Source: Pseudomonadota bacterium (lineage in GTDB: Bacteria > Pseudomonadota > Alphaproteobacteria > Reyranellales > Reyranellaceae). From it: a stretch of DNA of 45,344 nt. Location of the stretch: positions 1 to 45,344 of the forward strand of contig JAFEFH010000009.1 of assembly GCA_018240695.1 (NCBI GenBank), in the 5' to 3' direction. Positions 1 through 6,835 of the stretch are shown here, one piece after another. The notes under the pieces are model-generated. The model made no database searches and was not told the origin of the DNA. It saw only the letters and a list, made by a program, of their open reading frames with translations. Numbering within the stretch: position 1 is the stretch's first letter; every line of letters starts with the position of its first letter. The position numbers and the translations under genes are program-made.

Positions 1-474
1 CTCAACAGCTTCTCCAAGCCGTGGGCGATGACCGGCTGGCGGCTGGGCTGGCTCACGCATCCGGCGGGACTGGGCGACCAGATAGCCAAACTGGTGCAGA
101 TCAACACGTCGGGCGTGCCGGCCTTCCTGCAACGCGGCGCGATCGCGGCGGTGGAGCAGGGCGACGACTTCGTGAAGCAGATGGTCGAACGCTGCCGCGC
201 CGGCGGCGAACTGGTGTTCCAGCGCCTCTCGGGTATTCCGAAGGTGAAGATCTCGCGCCCCGAGGCGGCGTTCTACTCGTTCTTCTCGGTCGAGGGCGTC
301 ACCGACACGATGGCGTTCTGCAAGAAGCTCGCGAAGGAATACAAGGTCGGCCTGGCGCCGGGCGAGGCGTTCGCGGCAGGCGGCCAGGGCAATATCCGCC
401 TGTGCTTCGCTTCGGGTGCGGAGCGGCTCAGCAAGGGCCTCGACCGCATCGAAGACGCGATCAAGGCCCTCTGA
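1..474 (+). CDS. Aminotransferase class I/II, C-terminal part (5' end outside window)
   Basis: The frame is open from the first base and ends at TGA 472-474, so only the last 157 residues are visible. The first codons read L-N-S-F-S-K, followed by PWAMTGWRLGW. This is the fold-type I aminotransferase motif, and the lysine at bases 16-18 is the predicted PLP Schiff-base lysine. The C-terminal small domain follows, with the substrate-carboxylate arginine probably in the NIRLCFA segment near bases 393-410. The family transfers amino groups from an amino acid such as aspartate to a 2-oxoacid in the cytoplasm; the substrate cannot be told from this fragment. The ABC transporter gene begins 21 bases downstream on the same strand. 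Family assignment is secure, specificity is not. Confidence 0.9.
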   Translation, partial: LNSFSKPWAMTGWRLGWLTHPAGLGDQIAKLVQINTSGVPAFLQRGAIAAVEQGDDFVKQMVERCRAGGELVFQRLSGIPKVKISRPEAAFYSFFSVEGVTDTMAFCKKLAKEYKVGLAPGEAFAAGGQGNIRLCFASGAERLSKGLDRIEDAIKAL

Positions 475-495
475 TGGCGGATAAGTGATGCGACC

Positions 496-1269
496 ATGGC
501 CCAGTCTCCCGCCATCGATGTCCGGCACCTGCGCAAGGTGTACGGCGAGGTCGTCGCAGTCGACGACCTGAGCTTCAGCGTTCCGCGCGGGGCCGTGCTT
601 GGCCTGCTGGGCGGCAACGGCGCAGGGAAGACCACCACCATCGCCATGCTGCTCGGCCTGCTCGAGCCGACGGTGGGAGAAATCCGGGTGCTGGGCATCG
701 ACATCCGCAAGGATCGCTACACGGCCCTGCCGCGCATGAATTTCTCCTCGCCCTATGTCGACCTGCCGCATCGTCTCACGGTGCGCGAAAACCTGCTGTT
801 CTATGGCCGCCTCTATGGCGTCGCGCAGCTCAAGCGCCGCATCGAGGAGATCGCCGGGCAGATGCAGGTGGCGCAGTTCCTCGACCGGCAGGCGGGCAAG
901 CTCTCGGCCGGCCAGAAGACGCGCGTGGCGCTGGCCAAGGCGCTGATCAACAAGCCCGACGTGCTGCTGCTCGACGAGCCCACGGCCTCGCTCGATCCCG
1001 ACACGGCCGACTGGGTGCGCACGTTCCTCAAGGAGTACCAGCGCGAGACCGGCGCCACGATCCTGCTCGCCTCGCACAACATGAGCGAGGTCGAGCGGCT
1101 GTGCGACGACGTGCTGCTGCTCCAGACCGGCCGTGTGTTCGAGCGCGGCAGCCCGCGCGAGCTGATCGAGCGGTTCGGCCGCGAGGACATGGAGGAGGTC
1201 TTCCTCGACATGGCGCGCGGCCGCGGACGCGGGCTCGATGCGCTCGGCAAGAAGGAGGCCGCGCAATGA
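496..1269 (+). CDS. ABC-2 type exporter, ATP-binding protein
   Basis: A 257-residue nucleotide-binding subunit of an ABC-2 (DrrA/NodI-like) exporter. Walker A is GGNGAGKTT at residues 39-47, the signature is LSAGQ at 136-140, and Walker B ends in LLLLDEP around 157-162 with the D-loop SLD just after. The H-loop histidine is in ASHNMSEVE. The Q-loop is odd: where most relatives have a glutamine before the helical domain, this protein reads RMNFSSPYVDLPHRLTV with no obvious glutamine. The stop codon overlaps the start of the permease gene by ATGA, so the two are translationally coupled and should form one exporter. The cargo could be a lipid, glycan or drug and is not shown by the sequence. Confidence 0.93.
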   Translation: MAQSPAIDVRHLRKVYGEVVAVDDLSFSVPRGAVLGLLGGNGAGKTTTIAMLLGLLEPTVGEIRVLGIDIRKDRYTALPRMNFSSPYVDLPHRLTVRENLLFYGRLYGVAQLKRRIEEIAGQMQVAQFLDRQAGKLSAGQKTRVALAKALINKPDVLLLDEPTASLDPDTADWVRTFLKEYQRETGATILLASHNMSEVERLCDDVLLLQTGRVFERGSPRELIERFGREDMEEVFLDMARGRGRGLDALGKKEAAQ

Positions 1270-2063
1270 GCGGCTCGCTTCAGCGCATCTACGCGCTCGT
1301 CCTGCGTCACATCCATATCTGGCGCAGCTCGATCATGCGCATCGTGGATTCGATCTACTGGCCCGCGGTGCAGATGGTGACCTGGGGCTTCATGACCCAG
1401 TTCCTGTCCGGCCAGACCAGCTATGTGGGACAAGCCTTCGGCATCCTTCTCTCGGGCCTGATGCTGTGGGAGGTCGTCGTGCGCGGCAATCTCTCGCTTT
1501 CGATCGCCTTCCTCGAGGAGATGTGGTCGCGCAACCTCGGTCATCTGTTCGTCAGCCCGATCCGGTCGTGGGAGCTGGCGACCGGCATCATCGTCGTGGC
1601 GATCCTGCGCACCTTGTTGGGCATGATCCCGGTGTCGCTGATGGCCTGGGCGTTCTTCGGCTATTCGATCTATTCGCTCGGCCTGCCGCTGCTCGTCTTC
1701 TTCCTGATCCTTCAGATGTTCTCGTGGTCGATCGGCCTGATGATGTCGGGCCTGATCATGCGGGTCGGACAGAGCGCGGAGACGTTCGCGTGGGCCGCCG
1801 TGTTCATCCTGCTGCCGTTCAGCGGCGTCTACTATCCGATCACCATCCTGCCGTCGTGGATGCAGGCGATCTCGCACGCCATCCCGACCTCCTATGTCTT
1901 CGAGGGCATGCGGGCGATCCTGCGCGACCACGCGGTGCACTGGCACACGATGGCGATCGCGGCCGGCCTGTCGGTGATCTACCTGTTCGTGGGCTTCCAG
2001 GTCTTCCTGTGGTTCTTCCGCGCCTCGCGGCGGCACGGCTCGCTGCTGACGCAGGGCGAGTAG
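1266..2063 (+). CDS. ABC-2 type exporter, permease protein
   Basis: A 265-residue integral inner-membrane protein with about six hydrophobic segments, matching the ABC2_membrane fold that partners the preceding ATPase. The ATG at 1266 overlaps the ATPase stop by 4 bases; longer in-frame extensions upstream would lie inside the ATPase gene and are rejected. The FSGVYYPITILPSWMQ segment around residue 190 is the usual conserved stretch of the family before the last membrane helices, and the tail RASRRHG is a basic cytoplasmic end. The gene ends 3 bases before the stop of a convergent gene on the other strand. Transported substrate unknown. Confidence 0.92.
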   Translation: MSGSLQRIYALVLRHIHIWRSSIMRIVDSIYWPAVQMVTWGFMTQFLSGQTSYVGQAFGILLSGLMLWEVVVRGNLSLSIAFLEEMWSRNLGHLFVSPIRSWELATGIIVVAILRTLLGMIPVSLMAWAFFGYSIYSLGLPLLVFFLILQMFSWSIGLMMSGLIMRVGQSAETFAWAAVFILLPFSGVYYPITILPSWMQAISHAIPTSYVFEGMRAILRDHAVHWHTMAIAAGLSVIYLFVGFQVFLWFFRASRRHGSLLTQGE

Positions 2064-2066
2064 CGG

Positions 2067-3071
2067 TCAGACCATCGGATTGGGCGCGCCGGCGAGCTGC
2101 TCGGCCGGCGGCTTGTCCCAGACGTCCTCGGCATCGGCGATCCTGAAGCGGGCGCGCACTTCGGCCACCGGAGTCTCCCAGTCCTTCTGGAAGTCCCAAC
2201 CGTCGACCAGCGAGACGCTCTCCATGCCGCGCGCAAAGGCCCTCGCGAAGGCATGCGGTTCGAGGTTGCCCTTGGGCAGGGCGAACCGGCCGCCGGCGTC
2301 GAACAACAGTCCGTTGTGGAAGCTCAGAAGGCCGGTCATCGCGGCCATCATGCCGTGCGCTTTCATGGAGCCGCCGGCAAAGGCCTGCGCCGCGATCTCG
2401 CCGGCCGAGTCGGTGTTGTAGCCGGCCAGCAGGTGCGTGAGGTCGTGCAACGACGAGAGTTCTTCCGGAACGCAGCCGATCTCCCCAGGCAGGGCGAAGC
2501 CGCGATTGCGATGGAAGCGGTAGAAGGCATTGCCGAGCGAGCCGACGGGCAGGTCTGCGAGGGCCTGGTACTGCGCCGCGATCTTCGGGTCGCCGCGCGA
2601 CTCGCGCAGCATGCGCAGCGCGCGAGTCATCTGGACCACGGGACCGCCGGGCAGGAGATGCGGCAGCAGCTTTCGGCCGAGGCAGAGCTGCCCCATCAGC
2701 ATGTGATGATGGGCGACGTTGTTCAGGAACGTCATCGCGTCGCTCTTCTCGCCGACGGCGCGGAAGAAGGCGGCGACGAGATCGGCCTGCACCGGACTGA
2801 CGTCGGGCTGGATGTATGGCGCGAGCGTCAGGTACTCGAGCGCCCGGCTGCGATGCTGCGGGTCGGTCATCCTTGCCGCGAAGTCCGCCGGCGGCATCGG
2901 CCGCACGGTGGCGAGATCGAGCTCCGGATGCTGGAAGATGTAGTCGCGGAAACCTTCGAGGAAGCTCACATGGATCGGCAGCAGGGGAATGGCCTGGGCT
3001 TCCGTGCAGACGTGTTTGATGGCCGCGATGACGGCCTTGGTCTCCTCGGGGGACCATTTCAGGGGATGCAT
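2067..3071 (-). CDS. COQ4-like ubiquinone biosynthesis family protein with N-terminal extension
   Basis: A 334-residue protein. The C-terminal half carries the COQ4 hallmark HDxxH-x11-E: H209, D210, H213 and E225 in the HDLTHLLAGY segment, preceded by LPVGSLGNAFYRF, also typical of COQ4. In characterised COQ4 proteins this motif binds a metal, and the family supports ubiquinone assembly. COQ4 proteins are usually about 220-260 residues, so roughly the first 150 residues here are extra. They include a HHHM run at 121-124 that could add metal ligands. The gene lies 42 bases downstream of ltrA on the same strand. Family membership is likely, but an actual role in quinone synthesis is inference; no other ubi/coq gene is nearby. 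Confidence 0.75.
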   Translation of the reverse strand: MHPLKWSPEETKAVIAAIKHVCTEAQAIPLLPIHVSFLEGFRDYIFQHPELDLATVRPMPPADFAARMTDPQHRSRALEYLTLAPYIQPDVSPVQADLVAAFFRAVGEKSDAMTFLNNVAHHHMLMGQLCLGRKLLPHLLPGGPVVQMTRALRMLRESRGDPKIAAQYQALADLPVGSLGNAFYRFHRNRGFALPGEIGCVPEELSSLHDLTHLLAGYNTDSAGEIAAQAFAGGSMKAHGMMAAMTGLLSFHNGLLFDAGGRFALPKGNLEPHAFARAFARGMESVSLVDGWDFQKDWETPVAEVRARFRIADAEDVWDKPPAEQLAGAPNPMV

Positions 3072-3113
3072 GCGGAAAGGGTAGTCCTGTGAGCCGGGTG
3101 TGTCATGGGCGAC

Positions 3114-4283
3114 TTAACGCCGCCGCTTGAGCGACGCCCACTCCCAGAACCCGACCACGACCAGGCAGAATGAGGTGGCGGCCGACAGCGCCAGCGGCGG
3201 TATCGATAGCCCGACGATGGCGAGGACGGCCAGCAATCCGAGCCCGGCAAGATGAGACAGCGGCACGTTGGGCGCCGTCAGCCGCTTGAACAATGCCGTG
3301 CCCAGCAGGTAGAGCGCCGGTGCGCCGACGATCGCCGCCAGCGCCTTGGGCTCGGTGTGGCCGACAGGATGCGACAGCACCAGCTCGTCGGCGACGGCGG
3401 ACACGATGATGCCGGCCACGATCAGGATGTGCAGATAGGTGTAGCCGCTGCGGGCGAGCCGCCCCGGATCGTCGGAGTGGGCGATCTGGCGGCTGGCCCG
3501 CTCGGCGCCCACGTTGAAATAGACCGTCCACATGGCGATCGAGCCTGTGAGAGCCACCGCGAAGGCCGCGACGGCATCGGTCGTCCAGGCCATGTCGGCG
3601 AAGGTGGCGCCGGTCACCAGCACGGACTCGCCCAGCGCGATGATGACGAAGAGTGCGCAGCGCTCGGCGAGATGCCCGCCGTCGATCTGCCAGTCGGCGG
3701 TCGTCGAACGGCCGAGGCCGGGGACCCACATGCCGGCGGCGGGCGAGGCGTACTCGATGGCGACGGCGATGGCCCAGAGGCCCAGCCGCGCATGCGGGTC
3801 GGCGAAGCCGCCGGCGATCCAGAACACGCCCGAAACGCTCAGCCAGACGGTGATGCGGAGGAAGTTGCGGAAGTTGCCCGCGTCGTGATGCTTCAGCGCC
3901 CAGAGCATGAAGAGGCTGCGGCCGACCTGCATGAACACGAAGGCGATCGCGAACGACGCACCGCGTGCGGCGAAGGCGGCTGGGATCGACGCCGAGAGCA
4001 CGAGGCCGGCGGCCATCAGGGCGAACAGCATCAGCCGGACCGGCATGCGTTCGGGGTCGAGCCAGTTGGTGATCCAGCTTGTGTAGATCCAGACCCACCA
4101 GACGGCCATCATCAGGAGGCCGGTCTCGAGCGCGCCGAGCGGCGTGAGATGGTGGAGCAGGCCGTGCGAGAGCTGGGTCACCGCGAAGACGAAGACCAGG
4201 TCGAAGAACAGCTCGACATAGGTGACGCGGCCGCTCTCATGGCCGCCGCGTTTGCGAAGATGGTTGGTGCGGGTCGCGATCAT
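3114..4283 (-). CDS. ltrA: Low temperature requirement protein A (LtrA) family membrane protein
   Basis: A 389-residue polytopic inner-membrane protein with the LtrA-defining N-terminal signature VTYVELFFDLVFVFAVTQLS at residues 20-39, followed by about ten further hydrophobic segments. LtrA was named from Listeria growth at low temperature. Its biochemical role is unknown, and transporter-like activity is only presumed. The start at 4283 lies 13 bases after the mepA stop, so it is probably co-transcribed from the mepA promoter. The ends of the frame are well defined and there is no sign of disruption. Confidence 0.9.
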   Translation of the reverse strand: MIATRTNHLRKRGGHESGRVTYVELFFDLVFVFAVTQLSHGLLHHLTPLGALETGLLMMAVWWVWIYTSWITNWLDPERMPVRLMLFALMAAGLVLSASIPAAFAARGASFAIAFVFMQVGRSLFMLWALKHHDAGNFRNFLRITVWLSVSGVFWIAGGFADPHARLGLWAIAVAIEYASPAAGMWVPGLGRSTTADWQIDGGHLAERCALFVIIALGESVLVTGATFADMAWTTDAVAAFAVALTGSIAMWTVYFNVGAERASRQIAHSDDPGRLARSGYTYLHILIVAGIIVSAVADELVLSHPVGHTEPKALAAIVGAPALYLLGTALFKRLTAPNVPLSHLAGLGLLAVLAIVGLSIPPLALSAATSFCLVVVGFWEWASLKRRR

Positions 4284-4296
4284 CGTAAGAGGGCTC

Positions 4297-5136
4297 TCAG
4301 GGGGCGTTGAGGACCGCTTGGCACGCCGGCGGCAACTTGGGTGGCTTGTAGCGCTTGGCCATTTCCTCGTCGGACGGGAAGACGGTGGGCGGCTGCTTCA
4401 GCCACCAGTCGAGCGCCTCGCCGCAGCCGTCATTGTGCGGGAAGTCGGCCTGCGGCTTGCACTGCGGATTGCCGGGCGGGCAATAGAGGCGGACGTGGAA
4501 ATGATCGTCGTGGCCGTACCAGGGCACGACCTTGCGCAGCCACGAACGATCGCCGATGACGGTCTGGCAGAGCCGCGCCTTGATCCAGCGATTGACGAAC
4601 ATGCGGTCGAGGTTGGGCATCTCCGCCGCCGTCCGGATGAGGGCGACGTGCTGGCCGTTGAACAGGCTGTCGTCGAGTGCCTGGTCGTCGATCACCAGCG
4701 AGCGCAGGCGCGGGTTCTCGCGTTCGGCCGGCGGACGGCGCGGGCCGGGCTGACGCTCGTACCAGATGTCGGCGTCGAGGCCGTTCTGGTGGCTGGCATG
4801 GCCGACGGGCGAGGGGCCGCCGCGCGGCTGGCCGATGTCGCCGATGTAGAGCGGCGCCTGACCCAGGGTGTGGACCTTCTGCGACAGGGCCTGGATGAAG
4901 TTCAGCGTGACGGGCTGGCCCCAGTAGCGGTTCCGGCTGACACGGATGGCCTCGTAGCCCGGCCCGTCGAACGGCAGCGCCTGGGCGCCTTGCAGGCACC
5001 CGGCGGAATAGAAGCCGATCGACTGCGGGGGACCGGGCGACGGTGTCTTCACCGCCGTCCAGTCCGCGGCAGCCGCGGACCCGTCGGCACCGCGGCAGAG
5101 AAAGACCACGATCAGCGAAACAACGACACGCTTCAT
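4297..5136 (-). CDS. mepA: Penicillin-insensitive murein endopeptidase (MepA family, M74)
   Basis: A 279-residue secreted zinc peptidase predicted to cut peptide cross-links of peptidoglycan in the periplasm. I chose the ATG at 5136 because it begins MKRVVVSLIVVFLC, a signal peptide ending before AAAADWTAV. A longer frame to 5175 adds charged residues and collides with the divergent gene. Zinc ligands are visible as H116 and D123 in SHQNGLDADIW (the H-x6-D spacing of MepA) and the histidines of DDHFHVRL near residue 215. The C-terminal CGEALDWW segment is also conserved in the family. First gene of a likely mepA-ltrA-coq4-like unit, with 37 bases to the divergent enoyl-CoA hydratase start. 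Confidence 0.92.
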   Translation of the reverse strand: MKRVVVSLIVVFLCRGADGSAAAADWTAVKTPSPGPPQSIGFYSAGCLQGAQALPFDGPGYEAIRVSRNRYWGQPVTLNFIQALSQKVHTLGQAPLYIGDIGQPRGGPSPVGHASHQNGLDADIWYERQPGPRRPPAERENPRLRSLVIDDQALDDSLFNGQHVALIRTAAEMPNLDRMFVNRWIKARLCQTVIGDRSWLRKVVPWYGHDDHFHVRLYCPPGNPQCKPQADFPHNDGCGEALDWWLKQPPTVFPSDEEMAKRYKPPKLPPACQAVLNAP

Positions 5137-5173
5137 CTTGTTGCGAGGATAGTCGGTCGCTAAGACTTTGCCC

Positions 5174-5977
5174 ATGGCGGACTATGCCAACCTTCTCCTG
5201 ACGCGCGAGGGGCCCGTCGCCCGGCTGACGTTGAACCGGCCCGACCGGCGCAATGCGCTGACGCACGCCATGATGATCGAGCTCGAGGACGCCTTCGGCC
5301 GCGTCCGCGACGATGCCGACTGCCGCATCCTGGTGCTGCGCGGGGCGGGCGGGCATTTCTGCGCCGGCGGCGATCTCGATGCGATGGCCGACATGCCGCC
5401 GAAGCCGGCGAATGGCGCGGAAGATCCCTTGGTGCCGGCCTATCGCCAGTTCGGCAATGCGCTGCTGGCGCTGAACGAGCTGCCGCAAGCCACGATCTCC
5501 GTGGTCGAGGGCTCCGCCGTGGGCGCGGGCTTCGGTATGGCCTGCTGCTCGGACGCGGTGATCCTGCACGACAGTGCGCGCTTCGGCGTGCCCGAACCCA
5601 AGGTCGGGTTCATTCCCTCGCAGATCCTGCCGTTCCTGGCGCGCCGGATCGGTGAGGGCGCGCTGCGCGATCTCGCCGTCACCGGCCGCGTTATCGATGG
5701 CGACGAGGCGTTCCGTCTCGGCATCGGCCGCTATCGTTGCAGCACGACGGCCGACATCTCGCGCACCTTGCGCGGGCTGCTCGACGACATCCTGAAGATG
5801 GAGCCGCGCGCGGTCGCGGTGGCCAAGCGGCTTGTGCTCTCGACCGCCACTTCCGACGATCGCGCGGTGCTCGACGATGCCGCACGCAGCATCGTCGACC
5901 TGCTGCGCCGGCCGGAAGCCGCCGCGGGCATCAAGGCATTCAAGACGAAGACCACACCTCCTTGGGCAAAGGGCTAG
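5174..5977 (+). CDS. Enoyl-CoA hydratase/isomerase family protein
   Basis: A 267-residue crotonase-fold enzyme. The ATG at 5174 gives MADYANLLLTREG; a TTG six bases upstream is possible but unnecessary. The first oxyanion-hole loop is HFCAGGDLDA at 61-70 and the second is GSAVGAGFGMA near 116-126. The VPEPKVGFIPS segment follows, where hydratases normally carry the second acidic residue. It could hydrate 2-enoyl-CoA thioesters or act as an isomerase; the subtype cannot be fixed. The gene is followed after 3 bases by a TauD-type dioxygenase on the same strand. It is not adjacent to the valine operon and should not be assumed to be its missing hydratase. Confidence 0.9.
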   Translation: MADYANLLLTREGPVARLTLNRPDRRNALTHAMMIELEDAFGRVRDDADCRILVLRGAGGHFCAGGDLDAMADMPPKPANGAEDPLVPAYRQFGNALLALNELPQATISVVEGSAVGAGFGMACCSDAVILHDSARFGVPEPKVGFIPSQILPFLARRIGEGALRDLAVTGRVIDGDEAFRLGIGRYRCSTTADISRTLRGLLDDILKMEPRAVAVAKRLVLSTATSDDRAVLDDAARSIVDLLRRPEAAAGIKAFKTKTTPPWAKG

Positions 5978-5980
5978 GAC

Positions 5981-6817
5981 ATGCGCAACTATCGCCATAT
6001 CGACGTGAAGCCGATCGCCGGCGCACTCGGCGCGGAGATCGGGGGCGTGGACATGTCGAAGGAACTCGACGACGAGGTCGTGGCCGAGGTCCGGCATGCC
6101 TTCCTCGAGCATCTGGTGATCTTCCTGCGCGACCAGCGGGTCACGCCGCAGCAGCAGCTCGCCTTCGCCAAGCGCTTCGGCCAGCCGATCGAGTATCCGC
6201 AGCTCAAGGGCCTGCCGGAATCGCCGATGATCACGCCGGTGGTGAAGCTCGAGCACGAGCGCAACAATTTCGGCGGCATCTGGCACTCCGACACGACCTA
6301 TCTCGACACGCCGCCGATGGGCAGCATGCTGCTGGCGCGCGAGATTCCGCCCTATGGCGGCGACACGATGTTCGCCAACCAGTACCTGGCGTACGAGGCG
6401 CTGTCGGAGGGGCTGAAGAAGACGCTCGACGGGCTGATCGGCGTCAGCTCCTCGGCCAAGGCCGATGTCAGCAAGACGCGCGAGGACGCGATGAAGAAGG
6501 CGGGCGCGACGCTGAAGCATCTCGAAGCCGAGCATCCGCTGGTGCGGACGCACCCGGAGACCGGCCGCAAGGCGCTCTACACGTCGATGGCGCACACGGC
6601 GCACATCAAGGGCTGGACCGAGAAGGAGAGCCTGTCGCTGCTCGAGTTCCTGTGGGACCACCAGGTGAAGCCGGAATATACCTGCCGCTTCCAGTGGCAG
6701 GTCGGCTCACTCGCCTTCTGGGACAATCGCGCGGCGATGCACAATCCGATCAACGACTATCACGGCTTCCGCCGCGTCATGCACCGCATCACGCTGGCGG
6801 GCGACACGCCCCGCTAA
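5981..6817 (+). CDS. TauD/TfdA family Fe(II)/2-oxoglutarate dioxygenase
   Basis: A 278-residue member of the taurine dioxygenase family. The iron ligands of the HxD...H triad are H102 and D104 in GGIWHSDTTY and H268 in RRVMHRITLAGD. The downstream arginine that should hold 2-oxoglutarate is not certain. These enzymes use O2 and 2-oxoglutarate to hydroxylate small acids, often releasing sulfite, phenol or an aldehyde; TauD, TfdA and AtsK are known examples. Which substrate applies here cannot be read from sequence, and no sulfonate genes adjoin it. It starts 3 bases after the enoyl-CoA hydratase stop, implying co-expression, and ends 18 bases before a convergent gene. Confidence 0.92.
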   Translation: MRNYRHIDVKPIAGALGAEIGGVDMSKELDDEVVAEVRHAFLEHLVIFLRDQRVTPQQQLAFAKRFGQPIEYPQLKGLPESPMITPVVKLEHERNNFGGIWHSDTTYLDTPPMGSMLLAREIPPYGGDTMFANQYLAYEALSEGLKKTLDGLIGVSSSAKADVSKTREDAMKKAGATLKHLEAEHPLVRTHPETGRKALYTSMAHTAHIKGWTEKESLSLLEFLWDHQVKPEYTCRFQWQVGSLAFWDNRAAMHNPINDYHGFRRVMHRITLAGDTPR

Positions 6818-6835
6818 GAGGCGCGGACGCCGCCG

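Noticed and set aside
5174..5977. The methacrylyl-CoA hydratase missing from the valine operon
   Set aside because: It is 10 kb away in a different transcription unit with a dioxygenase, and nothing in the sequence specifies C4 branched substrates.
4430..6661. A 743-codon open frame on the minus strand
   Set aside because: It runs antisense through the enoyl-CoA hydratase and dioxygenase genes and out of frame through mepA; low-complexity basic translation, no motif.
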